NCBI RefSeq assembly: GCF_001870485.1
Contig: NZ_MDKE01000070.1
Span: 1-64,000 of the forward strand
Origin: Oceanisphaera psychrotolerans
GTDB lineage: Bacteria > Pseudomonadota > Gammaproteobacteria > Enterobacterales > Aeromonadaceae
Reading direction: 5' to 3'
DNA: 64,000 nt
In this document: positions 48,983-56,926 of the stretch, piece after piece
Layout of the letters: each line of letters starts with the position of its first letter
Numbering within the stretch: position 1 is the stretch's first letter
Position numbers and translations under genes: made by a program
The notes under the pieces: generated by a model
What the model saw: only the letters and a program-made list of their open reading frames with translations
The model's database searches: none
Told to the model about the DNA's origin: nothing

Positions 48983-49522
48983 TCACTCTTTAGAAGCCGG
49001 TGTGCTCATCACGTTTTCTTCCAGATTGGGCTCATCCACATCATCAAATTTCACGCCGCAGACCAGTTTCAGGTAGTTCACCTGGATAATACGCAGGCTG
49101 GTTAGGGTGAACGAGATCGGGAAAATCATGTACAGGTAAGCCATCGACCAATCGAGTGCCGGAGAGAAATAGGTAAACTCCATCATGGAGTCGATGACCT
49201 CGATACTCTTGAGGGTCATCAGGGTATTGAAGGCTATCCAGAAAATATCACCCAGCAGCTCAACCGCATTCCTCATCTTGTACGGCATCATTCTCAGGTG
49301 AAAGGTCACCCTATTGTGAGCCGACAACCTTGCCGCGTAAGAGGCGCCAAGAAAAACAAACCAGACAAAGGCAAACCGGGACAGCTCCTCGCTCCAGGGA
49401 ATGCCGTAGCTGAAGAACACCCTAAAAATGACCTGCGCAAACAGCAGGACCACAAACAAACACAGCAACAGCTGGCAGACATAGTTTTCCAGCTTGTCCA
49501 TCTGCTTTAACAGTTTAAACAT
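48983..49522 (-). CDS. dctQ: TRAP transporter small permease DctQ
   Basis: The 179-residue protein has four membrane helices and the DctQ signature WSEELSRFAFVWFVFLGASY (residues about 43-62). I use ATG 49522 (MFKLLKQMDKLE), with GGAG seven bases upstream; the frame is open to 49573. It forms the membrane complex with DctM. Confidence 0.9.
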   Translation of the reverse strand: MFKLLKQMDKLENYVCQLLLCLFVVLLFAQVIFRVFFSYGIPWSEELSRFAFVWFVFLGASYAARLSAHNRVTFHLRMMPYKMRNAVELLGDIFWIAFNTLMTLKSIEVIDSMMEFTYFSPALDWSMAYLYMIFPISFTLTSLRIIQVNYLKLVCGVKFDDVDEPNLEENVMSTPASKE

Positions 49523-49621
49523 GGTAACGCTCCGACAAAGAGAGCGGAGTACAGACCCCGCTCCCTTATTCAACTTTCAACCTACATCGTCAAAACCGGT
49601 TAACAGCATTCAACATCAGGG

Positions 49622-50620
49622 TTACTTCAACTGCTCCAGCACGGCTTCGAAGTTTTCCTTACCACCGATGGAGTCGTAGAACTGGGGCCAGACCTTTTCC
49701 TTGGCCAGCTCAATCCATTTATCTTCATCCTCCAGGGTAAAGACTTCCATGCCGTTATCGATCATGTTCTGCTTGGCCTTGTCGGCTTCGGAAATCTGGA
49801 ACATCAACACATGCTGCTGGGCTTCCAGACCGGCGCGGGTCAGGATATTACGCTCTTCATCGCTCAGCTTGTCGAAGGTACGCTTGCCGATCAGCAGGGG
49901 CTGCAGCGAGTACTGATGATGGATTTCGGTCACGTAATCCTGAATTTCATAGAACTTCATCGTGTTGTTGACGATATAGGGGTTGTCCTGACCGTCTACC
50001 ACCTGCTGCTGCAGGGCGGTAAAGGTTTCGGTCCAGGCCATGGCGATGGGGTTGGCACCCCAGGCTTCCCAGGAGGCCAGCATAATCGGGCTCTGCGGCA
50101 CCCGGATCTTCAGTCCCTTCACGTCTTCCAGGCTCCTGACCGGACGCTTGGAGTTGGTCAGATGGCGGAAGTTGGAGTAGGTCCAGCCCAGGATATTGAC
50201 GCCGACCTGCTTCTGCGCCAGTTGATTCCAGTGGTCGCCCAGCTGGCCGGTGGTGATCGTCACCGCATCGGATGCGTTCTTGATCACGTAGGGCATGGTC
50301 AGCATCCCCAGCTCCTTGGAGAACGGCGTGACATTGGCGATCCCGACCTGGGCCATGTCCAGAGAGCCCAGACGTGCATTCTGCACCATCTCGGTTTCCG
50401 AACCCATGGCACCGTTGGGATACAGAGTCACCTCGAGATCACCGCCGGAATAATACTCCACCAATTCCTTGAAACGACTGGAAAAGACACCGCCATCCGA
50501 ATCCAGCGGATCGCCCATGCCCAGTCGTAACGTCTTGGCATCCACCAGCGCCGGCAGGGCGGCGGAGGCGCAGGCAAGAGAAATAGTCAGGCATTTTGCC
50601 AATTTCTTCATAGAGAACAT
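49622..50620 (-). CDS. dctP: TRAP transporter periplasmic binding protein DctP
   Basis: The 332-residue receptor has a signal peptide (about residues 1-28, ending LVDA) and the DctP fold, including the conserved DVKGLKIRVPQSPIMLASWEAWGANP region with the Arg that binds substrate carboxylate or, in sulfonate systems, sulfonate. I place the start at ATG 50620, with GAGG eight bases upstream; ATGs at 50626 and 50611 are alternatives. Its substrate is probably an organosulfonate or a related hydroxy- or amino-acid, from the neighbours. Confidence 0.9.
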   Translation of the reverse strand: MFSMKKLAKCLTISLACASAALPALVDAKTLRLGMGDPLDSDGGVFSSRFKELVEYYSGGDLEVTLYPNGAMGSETEMVQNARLGSLDMAQVGIANVTPFSKELGMLTMPYVIKNASDAVTITTGQLGDHWNQLAQKQVGVNILGWTYSNFRHLTNSKRPVRSLEDVKGLKIRVPQSPIMLASWEAWGANPIAMAWTETFTALQQQVVDGQDNPYIVNNTMKFYEIQDYVTEIHHQYSLQPLLIGKRTFDKLSDEERNILTRAGLEAQQHVLMFQISEADKAKQNMIDNGMEVFTLEDEDKWIELAKEKVWPQFYDSIGGKENFEAVLEQLK

Positions 50621-50691
50621 ATTCATTACCTCAATGTATTTTATGTGTGTTTACATCCATGAAACTGGAATCTGTTCAGCTGTGCAGGGAA

Positions 50692-51900
50692 TTATTCGTT
50701 CCCCGATGAGCCGCAAACCTCTTCAAACACTTGCGCGATAATCCGGGTGATCTGCCGGCAGTCTTCCTCGACAAAAGTCAGCGGCAGGCGCATGTCGCAC
50801 ATGGTCGCCAGCACGCGCCGGGTCTCGGGCAAGTCGGGCATCTGCCCCATGTATTGCCAGCTGTCGAAACGGCTGGTGTAGCCCTTGGGATCCGCATCAC
50901 CAAACCACTTGAGCGGCACCCCCTGCTCTTCGCAGCGGGCAATGAAGCGGGCGATGGTGGCCGCATCATAATCCGGCAGGGAAAACTGGATGGAGCTGCC
51001 GACGAAATATTCCGCTGCGGGGCGAACCGGCAAACGGATTCCCTTTATCTGGCTCAATCCCTCGGCGGCCGCGTTATAGAGCTGGTTCCAGCGCCGGCAT
51101 TGCTCATCCAGGTTCTTGACCTGGGGACGCAGTATCGCCGCTCGCAGATTGTCCATGCGACCACTGTAGTTGGGGGTCTCGAAACGGATACGGGCAAAGG
51201 CTTCCTTGGGCGGCGCCGCCAAGTGACGCTCAAACAGCATATAGGAGCCGGAGTAGATGATGGCCTTGGCCATGACATCGTCGTCATCGGTGGTCAGGAA
51301 GCCACCTTCACCGGAATTGATATGCTTGTAGGTCTGGGCACTGAAGCAGGCAACCCGACCAAAGGTGCCACTCTTGCGACCATTCCAGCTGGCCCCCATG
51401 GTGTGGGCGCAGTCTTCGATAACGATAACCTGATGCTGATCGCAGATGCTCATCAACCGGTCCATGTCGACCAAGTGGCCGCGCATATGGGACAGCAGCA
51501 GATAATGCACATCGTCGGCCGCCGCCTTCAACTCGAGATCGGCGAGATCGATGGTGAAGTCGTCGGTGGTTTCCACCAGCACCGGAACGGCACCGGCATT
51601 GTTGATGGCACCGGGCACCGGCGCCAGGGTAAAGGCATTGCACAACACCTTGTCACCCGGCTGAACGCCGACGGTGCGCATGGCGATATGCAGCGCATAA
51701 CCACCCGAGGCACAAGCCAGGCAATAGCGGCTACCCAGGTACTCGGCAAACTCCTGCTCCAGCAGCTCGGTTTCCGTCGGTTCCCCGGCCAGAGAGTTGT
51801 ACCGGTGCAGACGGCCACTGCGCATGACCGCGATGGCCTGCTCGATACCCTCTTCAGGGATGGGCTCCTGCTGGGTGAAAGACTTGTTGAATTTGATCAT
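50692..51900 (-). CDS. DegT/DnrJ/EryC1/StrS-family PLP aminotransferase
   Basis: The 402-residue fold-type I enzyme has the internal aldimine Lys in AQTYKHINSGEGGF (near 190), the cofactor Asp-His pair in VIEDCAHTMGASW, and the LACASGGYALHIAMR phosphate-binding start. Members usually aminate keto-sugars, but this one lies in a sulfonate-type catabolic operon without any sugar genes. A transamination of a sulfonated ketone or keto acid is my inference. ATG 51900 (MIKFNKSF) has GGAGAG upstream. It lies 41 bases after the dehydrogenase gene, a gap containing a strong hairpin (51914-51932). Confidence 0.82.
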   Translation of the reverse strand: MIKFNKSFTQQEPIPEEGIEQAIAVMRSGRLHRYNSLAGEPTETELLEQEFAEYLGSRYCLACASGGYALHIAMRTVGVQPGDKVLCNAFTLAPVPGAINNAGAVPVLVETTDDFTIDLADLELKAAADDVHYLLLSHMRGHLVDMDRLMSICDQHQVIVIEDCAHTMGASWNGRKSGTFGRVACFSAQTYKHINSGEGGFLTTDDDDVMAKAIIYSGSYMLFERHLAAPPKEAFARIRFETPNYSGRMDNLRAAILRPQVKNLDEQCRRWNQLYNAAAEGLSQIKGIRLPVRPAAEYFVGSSIQFSLPDYDAATIARFIARCEEQGVPLKWFGDADPKGYTSRFDSWQYMGQMPDLPETRRVLATMCDMRLPLTFVEEDCRQITRIIAQVFEEVCGSSGNE

Positions 51901-51941
51901 GACATCTCTCCGGGCAGGTGCCGGGCACCTGCCTGTCTCAC

Positions 51942-53255
51942 TCAGCAATAACGCTTCTGGTTATAAACGTTGAAGTCCCACTCGGTCTCGGGGAAGTACT
52001 TGCGCAGGCGCCAGTCACAGGCCCGGGCATGACCTTCCATGCCTTCGGTACGGGAGATCCGGGAGCCGGCCGCGCTGAACACCAGGTTGGCTTCTTCGCT
52101 CAGTTCCTGATAGGTCAGCACCTTCATGAACTTCTGCACGTTCAGCCCGCCGCTGTAACGGGCGGCCTTCTTGGTCGGCAGTATATGGTTGGTGCCGGAG
52201 CACTTGTCACCGTGGGACACGGTGCTGCCTTCGCCCAGGAACAGGGAGCCGTAGTTGTTCAGGTTGGCTTTCCACCATTCCAGATCGTCGGCCAGTATCT
52301 GCAGGTGCTCACAGGCCCACTCGTCGCTGATCCTGGCCACTTCTTCTCGGCTGTCGCCCAGGATCACCACGCCGTGATCACGCCAGGCCGCCTCGCAGAC
52401 ATCGGCATTGGGCATGTCGGCGATCACCTTGGGCATGATTTCCAGTACCTTCTCACCCAGCTCACGGCTGTCGGTAAACAGCCAGACCGGGGAGTTGGGG
52501 CCGTGCTCGGCCTGGGACACCAGATCGACGGCAATGGTCATGGGGTCGGCATTCTTGTCGGCGATAATGGCCGATTCGGTCGGACCGGCGAACACATCGA
52601 TACCCACCTCACCGAACAGCATACGCTTGGCTTCGGCCACATAGGCATTGCCCGGCCCCACCAGAATATCGGCCGGCTTGCCGGTAAACAGGCCGTAGGC
52701 CATGGTGGCGATGGCATGCACGCCACCCATTTCCAGTATCACATCGGCACCCGCCACATGCATGGCATAAGCCACGGCCGGGTTGATGCTGTCACCACGA
52801 GGCGGTGAACAGGCCACGATAAAGGGCACGCCGGCGGCCTTGGCGGTCGCCACGCTCATCAGCGCGGAGGCGGCATGGGCATAGCGTCCACCGGGCACGT
52901 AGCAACCGGCACACTCGACCGGCAGTACCTGCTGGCCCAGGCGCACGCCTTCTTCGGTTTCAATCTCGAAGGACTGCAGGCTGTCGCGCTGCGCTTCGGC
53001 AAAGCGTTTGATCTGGCGATGGGCAAAATCGATATCGTCTTTCACCCGCTGGGGCACCTGCTCAATCAGCGCCTGCTTTTTCTCGTCGGACAGAATGAAG
53101 TCGCCCTGCCAGTTATCAAACTGCTTGGCAAATTCACGCACCACCGGCTCACCCTGCTGCTTGATCCGGGTCAGCATGTCCTTGACCACTGCCTGAATGC
53201 GCTCATCTTCCTGCGCTACATCGGCTTCTGCCGCCGCTCTTTTAAGATATTCCAT
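51942..53255 (-). CDS. hpsN: histidinol dehydrogenase superfamily enzyme, sulfopropanediol dehydrogenase (HpsN)-like
   Basis: The 437-residue protein is a zinc- and NAD-dependent dehydrogenase. Zinc-site residues are visible in SQAEHGPNSP (Gln, His), in the GDKCSG segment (Asp) and in MEGHARA (His); the Glu-His base pair is in ACEHLQIL. The segments NNYGSLFLGEGS, HILPTKKAARYSGGLNV and QKFMKVLTYQ are those I associate with HpsN, which oxidises (R)-2,3-dihydroxypropane-1-sulfonate to sulfolactate, rather than with biosynthetic HisD. No his genes are nearby. An amino-alcohol such as cysteinolate is an alternative substrate. Confidence 0.72.
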   Translation of the reverse strand: MEYLKRAAAEADVAQEDERIQAVVKDMLTRIKQQGEPVVREFAKQFDNWQGDFILSDEKKQALIEQVPQRVKDDIDFAHRQIKRFAEAQRDSLQSFEIETEEGVRLGQQVLPVECAGCYVPGGRYAHAASALMSVATAKAAGVPFIVACSPPRGDSINPAVAYAMHVAGADVILEMGGVHAIATMAYGLFTGKPADILVGPGNAYVAEAKRMLFGEVGIDVFAGPTESAIIADKNADPMTIAVDLVSQAEHGPNSPVWLFTDSRELGEKVLEIMPKVIADMPNADVCEAAWRDHGVVILGDSREEVARISDEWACEHLQILADDLEWWKANLNNYGSLFLGEGSTVSHGDKCSGTNHILPTKKAARYSGGLNVQKFMKVLTYQELSEEANLVFSAAGSRISRTEGMEGHARACDWRLRKYFPETEWDFNVYNQKRYC

Positions 53256-53320
53256 GGTATGACACCTGTTAAAAAGAAAGCTCTAGTCATTCGCAAGGCA
53301 TGCCGCCCTGCTCTTGCCGA

Positions 53321-53348
53321 CCCGGCCCCTCCGGAAGGAGGAACCGGG
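53321..53348. other. hairpin between cuyA-like and hpsN-like genes
   Basis: CCCGG..CCTCC-GGAA-GGAGG..CCGGG forms a two-part stem with a GGAA loop in the 100-base gap. There is no T-run. It may be a processing or stability element within the operon. Confidence 0.45.
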
Positions 53349-53355
53349 CACGTCA

Positions 53356-54366
53356 TTAACAATATTTAGGGAGATTGAAGACATCGCGATAACCGAACAG
53401 CGCCTGGGCACCACCGGTATGCAGGAACACGATGTTTTCCCCTTTCTTGAAATGACCCTTGCGGATGAGATCGATCAGACCCGCCGCGCCTTTGCCGGAG
53501 TAGACCGGATCCAGCAGAATGCCTTCATGACGGGCAAACAGCTCGATGGCTTCCAGGGTGCTTTCGGCAGGAATGCCGTAGCCTTCGCCCACGTAATCAC
53601 AGTTGGCGACCACGTCTTCGCGCTTGATGGCGCCGGGGATGCCCAGTTTTTCGGCGGTACGCTCGGCCAGACGGAATACGTTGGCTTCCTGCTGCTCGCG
53701 AGGTACCCGCACGCCAATGCCCAGCACCGGGATCTGGCTGTTGCTGCCGTACAGACCCGTCACCAGACCAGCCTGAGTACCCGCCGAGCCGGTGGCGTGA
53801 ACCAGGTGATCGATGCGCAGGCTGCGATCATTGGCCTGGCCCAACAGCTCCAGCGCACAGTTGACATAACCCAGGGCGCCAATTTCATTGGAACCGCCAC
53901 CGGGAATGATATAGGGCTTCTTGCCTTCGGCTTTCAGCTCGGCGGCGAGTGATTCCATTGCCGCGTTCATGTCGGTGCCGCCCGGATACTTGCGCAGTTG
54001 GCCGCCGAACAGCTGGTCCAGCATGACGTTACCGTTGTAGACGTAATCGACATCCTCGGAGCCGGTGCGATCTTCCAGCAGAATGTGGCAGGGCATCCCC
54101 AGCTTGGTGGCAATGGCCACGGTCTGACGAGCGTGGTTGGACTGGGTAGCCCCCTGGGTAATGATGGTGTCGGCACCTTGTTCCAGGGCATCGGCCATCA
54201 GGAATTCAAGCTTGCGGGTCTTGTTGCCACCGCCAGCCAGACCGGTACAGTCATCACGCTTGATCCACAGGGTGGGGCCGCCCAACAGCTTGGTCAGCTG
54301 AGGCATCGGCTCAAGGGGGGTATCAAGATGGGCGAAATGAAGACGCGGGTAACGGGCCAAAAGCAT
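53356..54366 (-). CDS. cuyA: L-cysteate sulfo-lyase-like PLP enzyme
   Basis: The 336-residue enzyme belongs to the D-cysteine desulfhydrase/ACC deaminase group (fold-type II PLP). The cofactor Lys is in [11 protein letters not shown] (residue 49) and the substrate loop is [11 protein letters not shown]. From memory it tracks the CuyA family along its length ([33 protein letters not shown] shown by key residues, [18 protein letters not shown]). CuyA splits L-cysteate into pyruvate, ammonium and sulfite. ATG 54366 has GAGGAG eight bases upstream. It heads the operon, divergent from the LysR gene. D-cysteine desulfhydrase is the alternative. Confidence 0.75.
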   Translation of the reverse strand: MLLARYPRLHFAHLDTPLEPMPQLTKLLGGPTLWIKRDDCTGLAGGGNKTRKLEFLMADALEQGADTIITQGATQSNHARQTVAIATKLGMPCHILLEDRTGSEDVDYVYNGNVMLDQLFGGQLRKYPGGTDMNAAMESLAAELKAEGKKPYIIPGGGSNEIGALGYVNCALELLGQANDRSLRIDHLVHATGSAGTQAGLVTGLYGSNSQIPVLGIGVRVPREQQEANVFRLAERTAEKLGIPGAIKREDVVANCDYVGEGYGIPAESTLEAIELFARHEGILLDPVYSGKGAAGLIDLIRKGHFKKGENIVFLHTGGAQALFGYRDVFNLPKYC

Positions 54367-54387
54367 GGGTAACACTCCTCTGTTATT

Positions 54388-54422
54388 TTGTCAGTTTGAA
54401 AAACCTTGTCAGTTTTAAAAAC
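54388..54422. repeat. tandem 17-base direct repeats in the cuyA promoter
   Basis: TTGTCAGTTTGAAAAAC and TTGTCAGTTTTAAAAAC are adjacent with an 18-base period and differ at one base. They lie 21 bases upstream of the cuyA ATG, so they sit in the leader or core promoter and may be an operator. Confidence 0.6.
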
Positions 54423-54480
54423 ATCGTCGGTACAATCCGGTAACAGCCCCATACTGAAATAGGATCCCGAGCCCGACCAA

Positions 54481-54498
54481 TGCTATCTTGGCTTAGCA
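54481..54498. promoter_or_regulatory. LysR-type box between cuyA and the LysR gene
   Basis: TGCTA and TAGCA form an inverted repeat across eight bases, with a T-N11-A core, midway between the divergent genes. This is the usual form of a LysR-family recognition site. Confidence 0.5.
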
Positions 54499-54552
54499 AA
54501 CGATTACTTTTCGGTATACCCGGTATGAAAATTATACAAAGGATTGATTTTA

Positions 54553-55461
54553 ATGGAGTTGAAGTGGTTGAAGGACTTTGTGGCTTTGAGCGAGCACGGC
54601 AGTTTTTCCAAGGCAGCCGAAGCGCGCTTCGTCACCCAGCCGGCCTTTAGCCGGCGCATCCGTTCACTGGAAAACTGGCTGGGTATCACCCTGGTCGACC
54701 GGGAAAAACATCCGACCACCCTGACCGTAACCGGCCTGGCATTCGTGGAAGAAGCCAAACGGATGATTCACGACACTTATCGGGTACGCGAGCGATTGCA
54801 GGGGCAGGAGTCACGTCAGAGTCTGGTGTTTTTTTCCCAGCATTCACCGGCGGTGTCCTTCTTTCCCCACTGGATCCAGACCCTGGAGCCGCTGGTCGGC
54901 ACCACCCTGGTCAAGCTGAATGCCGGTAACCTGCACGATGTGATGGAGTCCTTCATGGCGGGTATGGGGGATTTTTTGCTCAGTTTCTCATCCGGCGAAA
55001 ACATCACCCAGCTATCACGTAACGATACCATCTGTATTCAGGTGGGTACCGACAAGCTGGTGCCGGTGTCGGCAGTGAATACCAATGGCACCCCGCTCTA
55101 TTCGATCGACAATCATACTCCTTTCAAACTGCTGGCCTACCCCGATGATTCCTATCTGGGCGGCATCATCGGGGAGCAGTGTCTTTCCAAGATACCGCCC
55201 GACATTGAATATACGATTGTGTGCGAGAACGCCCTGGCCGAAGGCCTGAAAGCCATGGCGGTACAGGGCTACGGCGTCGCCTGGCTGCCGTCCAGCCTGA
55301 TCCAGAGGGAACTGCAGCACGGACAGCTGGTGATACTGGACGAGCCACTCCATGCCGTGGAGCTGAAGATACTGCTTTACCGGTTCCGGCATACGGTCAA
55401 GCCCGAGGTCGAGCTCTTCTGGAAGTACCTGATCGAACTCTACAATCACGGTTATTCGTAA
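54553..55461 (+). CDS. LysR-family transcriptional regulator
   Basis: The 302-residue regulator has an N-terminal winged helix (MELKWLKDFVALSEHGSFSKAAE start, TQPAFSRRIRSLENWLG recognition region, residues 18-60) and a periplasmic-binding-like effector domain from about 90. AAGGA lies nine bases before ATG 54553. Divergent orientation from cuyA suggests it controls the operon in response to the substrate or a pathway intermediate. Confidence 0.9.
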   Translation: MELKWLKDFVALSEHGSFSKAAEARFVTQPAFSRRIRSLENWLGITLVDREKHPTTLTVTGLAFVEEAKRMIHDTYRVRERLQGQESRQSLVFFSQHSPAVSFFPHWIQTLEPLVGTTLVKLNAGNLHDVMESFMAGMGDFLLSFSSGENITQLSRNDTICIQVGTDKLVPVSAVNTNGTPLYSIDNHTPFKLLAYPDDSYLGGIIGEQCLSKIPPDIEYTIVCENALAEGLKAMAVQGYGVAWLPSSLIQRELQHGQLVILDEPLHAVELKILLYRFRHTVKPEVELFWKYLIELYNHGYS

Positions 55462-55528
55462 CGGGCCGGGCCGCCGAGACCGGGAGCGACGGGGCGTCTC
55501 CCGGTGACCTCAACCCCTGACGGTCATC

Positions 55529-56347
55529 TCAGCCAAGGGTCACTTCGTAGCCGGTAAACTTGCGCAGGTTAATGACCCCGGTGTCGAACATCAGGTATTG
55601 GCCCTTGATGCCGAGCAAGGTGCCCGAGACCACCGGGTTCTTGTCGAAGTTGTGGCTGGCGATTTTGGTCGGGTATTCCAGCACCGGATAACTCAGCTCC
55701 ACCACCGCCTCGTCCAGCACAGTCACCGCGTCTTCACCGTATTTCAGCAGCAAATCGCCGATCTTGTCCTGTATTTCCGGCAGCAGCCGGGCGGCGTCGG
55801 CTTTCAGATCCCTGTCGGCGTCGCCGCCCTTGAGCATGGCACGCCAGTTGGTCTTGTCCGCCACCATTTCGGCCAGCGCCACTTCCACCAGACCGGAAAG
55901 CTGACGGGTGGCCACACGCAGAATCGGCAGCGCCTGGGTGGCGCCCTGATCAATCCAGCGGGTCGGCACCTGAGTGTGGCGGGTAATGCCCACCTTGAGG
56001 CCCGAGGTATTCGCCAGGTAGACGATGTGCGGCACCATGCAGTGACTGTCGCCCCACTCGGGCTCGCGGCAGGTGCCCTCGAAATAATGGCAGGTCTCCG
56101 GCTTCATCACGCACATGTCGCAACGGGCCAGTTTCTTCATGCAGGGAAAGCAGTGCCCCTGAGAATAACTCTTGCTGGTTTTTCGGCCGCAGGCATCGCA
56201 GTAGATGTTGCCGGTGTGTGTCAGGGTCAGCGTCTGCCCCAGTAGCGGGTTGAGATCGATGCGATGCTCGCCCAACGCCAGCTGGTAGGTGACAGGAGCC
56301 GCCAGGGTGGCGGGCATTTTAATCAGGGTGCCGGTGATATTGCTCAT
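55529..56347 (-). CDS. DUF2797 zinc-ribbon protein
   Basis: The 272-residue protein has three Cys pairs near the N-terminus (CDACGRKT, CFPCMKK, CDMCVMKPETC) that probably bind zinc, then a domain beginning IVYLANTSGLKVGITRHTQVPTRW. This resembles the start of a GIY-YIG nuclease fold. The family is DUF2797, function unknown. It is divergent from the VOC gene and not part of the sulfonate cluster by orientation. Confidence 0.8.
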   Translation of the reverse strand: MSNITGTLIKMPATLAAPVTYQLALGEHRIDLNPLLGQTLTLTHTGNIYCDACGRKTSKSYSQGHCFPCMKKLARCDMCVMKPETCHYFEGTCREPEWGDSHCMVPHIVYLANTSGLKVGITRHTQVPTRWIDQGATQALPILRVATRQLSGLVEVALAEMVADKTNWRAMLKGGDADRDLKADAARLLPEIQDKIGDLLLKYGEDAVTVLDEAVVELSYPVLEYPTKIASHNFDKNPVVSGTLLGIKGQYLMFDTGVINLRKFTGYEVTLG

Positions 56348-56487
56348 GCTTCTTTGTTGTCGGTGATGGATTGCCCGGCTACTTTAACAGCCGCCGCCGG
56401 CCGGCGCACCCGTCGGGCCGGTCTTTGGCAACCGTGGCCGGCTGCCGCCATACTCAACGGGCAACCCGCTTCAAGGAGATGGTCATC

Positions 56488-56907
56488 ATGCCTGAGCAGC
56501 ATTACCCCCGCCTCACCCATATTGCCCTGCATGTACGGGATATCGATGCCTGCATCCGCTTTTACTGTGGCTTCTGCGGCATGGTCGAAACCCACCGACG
56601 GGAAAAGCCGCCGCAAACCATCGTCTGGCTCGCCGAGCCCGGCCGGGAGCGGGAATTCATCTTCGTGCTGATGAACGGCGGCGAGGATCTGCAGCTGTCT
56701 GCCCACGACTATCGTCATTTCGGCTTCGCCCTGCCCAGCCGGGCGGCGGTGGACGAGCTCGCTCGTCGGGCCAGGGCCGCCGGTTGCCTGATCTGGCCGC
56801 CCCGGGACGAACCCTGGCCGGTGGGTTATTACTGCGGGGTGAAGGATCCCAACGGCAATTACGTGGAATTCAGTTATGGCCAACCGCTGGGGCTGCCCGA
56901 GGACTAG
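56488..56907 (+). CDS. VOC-superfamily (glyoxalase/dioxygenase-like) protein
   Basis: The 139-residue protein has the paired beta-alpha-beta modules of the VOC fold: HIALHVRDIDACIRFYCGFCG at the start, with a metal-ligand His, and GVKDPNGNYVEFSYGQP at the end with the Glu. AAGGAG lies nine bases before ATG 56488. The small size fits lactoylglutathione lyase-like or resistance-type proteins; the substrate is unknown. Confidence 0.8.
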   Translation: MPEQHYPRLTHIALHVRDIDACIRFYCGFCGMVETHRREKPPQTIVWLAEPGREREFIFVLMNGGEDLQLSAHDYRHFGFALPSRAAVDELARRARAAGCLIWPPRDEPWPVGYYCGVKDPNGNYVEFSYGQPLGLPED

Positions 56908-56926
56908 TCAGCGCCTCGCCGAACAC

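Noticed and set aside
51942-53255. Biosynthetic histidinol dehydrogenase (hisD)
   Set aside because: No other histidine genes are nearby, and the C-terminal motifs and transporter context fit the HpsN branch better; substrate still unproven.
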